From Gammaproteobacteria bacterium 39-13 (GTDB taxonomy: Bacteria > Pseudomonadota > Gammaproteobacteria > Berkiellales > Berkiellaceae): 52,142 bases of DNA. The translations under genes were made by a program, and so were the position numbers. Below, piece after piece: positions 52,048 through 52,142 of this stretch. The notes under the pieces were generated by a model. It had not been told where the DNA came from. It ran no database searches and saw nothing but the letters and a program-made list of their open reading frames with translations. The stretch lies in NCBI GenBank assembly GCA_001898235.1, contig MKTN01000046.1, forward strand, positions 2,354 through 54,495, read 5' to 3'. How positions within the stretch are numbered: the stretch's first letter is position 1; each line of letters opens with the position of its first letter.

Positions 52048-52142
52048 TCCACAGTTTCTGGGGACAAATACTGTGGGATTGCTGTGGGTATGTTAAAAAG
52101 TGCTGATAGCATCAGAGAAACAACATGCTGTTCAAATATGAA
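52048..52142 (+). repeat. 95-base direct repeat, second copy, at window edge
   Basis: The copy starts 157 bases after the first and runs off the window. The stem CCACAGT / ACTGTGG is perfect here. It ends ATGCTGTTCAAATATGAA from 52125, possibly the start of a gene (MLFKYE and on) outside the window. Confidence 0.8.

Noticed and set aside
51891-52142. Replication origin with DnaA boxes
   Set aside because: Words such as TGGGGACAA and TGTGGGTAT match the DnaA box in only about seven of nine positions, and no dnaA, dnaN or AT-rich unwinding region is seen.

Overview
The window looks like chromosomal DNA of a host-associated gammaproteobacterium, most likely in the Legionellales (Legionella, Coxiella or Berkiella type). 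The inference rests on three things: AT-rich sequence, ordinary proteobacterial housekeeping genes (murI, argFGH, artJMP, gshAB, a peptide deformylase), and an unusual density of eukaryote-like or effector-like proteins between them. The latter include two Ser/Thr-kinase-like proteins, an OTU-type cysteine protease with membrane helices, a tubulin-tyrosine-ligase-like ATP-grasp protein, a DOT1-like methyltransferase and a 1932-residue helical protein with ankyrin-like segments. No rRNA, tRNA, CRISPR array, transposase or phage gene was seen. Genus-level assignment is a guess.

Layout. 1-5.8 kb, minus strand: a partial gene with two ATP-grasp modules, then an ATP-grasp protein with a CapA-like tail, then a probable zinc-dependent phospholipase C-like secreted protein. 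5.9-7.0 kb: a periplasmic glutaredoxin and an endonuclease-I-family protein that has lost its catalytic Glu-His pair. 7-12.7 kb: a membrane protein, a two-gene ABC exporter, a DOT1-like methyltransferase, a stand-alone MASE1 membrane protein and a first ArgR. 12.7-15.9 kb: a hypothetical hydrophilic protein and a protein kinase. 15.9-19 kb: murI, then two secreted peptides made of tandem Cys/His repeats, a short ECF sigma factor and a CnrX-like periplasmic metal sensor. I regard this as the most interesting locus here. 19-21.8 kb: a small membrane protein, the TTL-like protein, an EmrE-type transporter and a GNAT acetyltransferase. 22.1-27.9 kb: the giant protein.

27.9-34.1 kb is a complete regulatory and metabolic unit. 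A second ArgR is divergent from artJ-artM-artP-argF-argG-argH. The promoter between them carries an ARG-box-like site, so import of a basic amino acid and conversion of ornithine to arginine are probably co-repressed by arginine. 34.1-40.5 kb: a DUF2269/saccharopine-dehydrogenase-like pair, the OTU-like protein, a YfcH-type epimerase, a class I glutamine amidotransferase and a small hydrophilic protein. 40.8-49.2 kb: a phosphodiester-glycosidase-like protein, a PaaK-like adenylation protein with a TetR regulator, two small peptides with double-glycine leaders, a NYN-domain protein, gshA-gshB, an HDAC-family deacetylase and a peptide deformylase. 49.3-51.9 kb: a PAP2 phosphatase and a second kinase-like protein with an altered HRD motif. 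The last 250 bases hold a duplicated 95-base segment that runs to the window edge.

Intergenic DNA holds a family of about 115-123-base palindromic elements, at about 38.1, 44.6 and 49.2 kb with fragments at 38.0 and 47.5 kb. Their central stems differ in sequence yet stay paired. There is also a 78-base palindrome at 10.5 kb and decaying 34-base tandem repeats at 40.6 kb.
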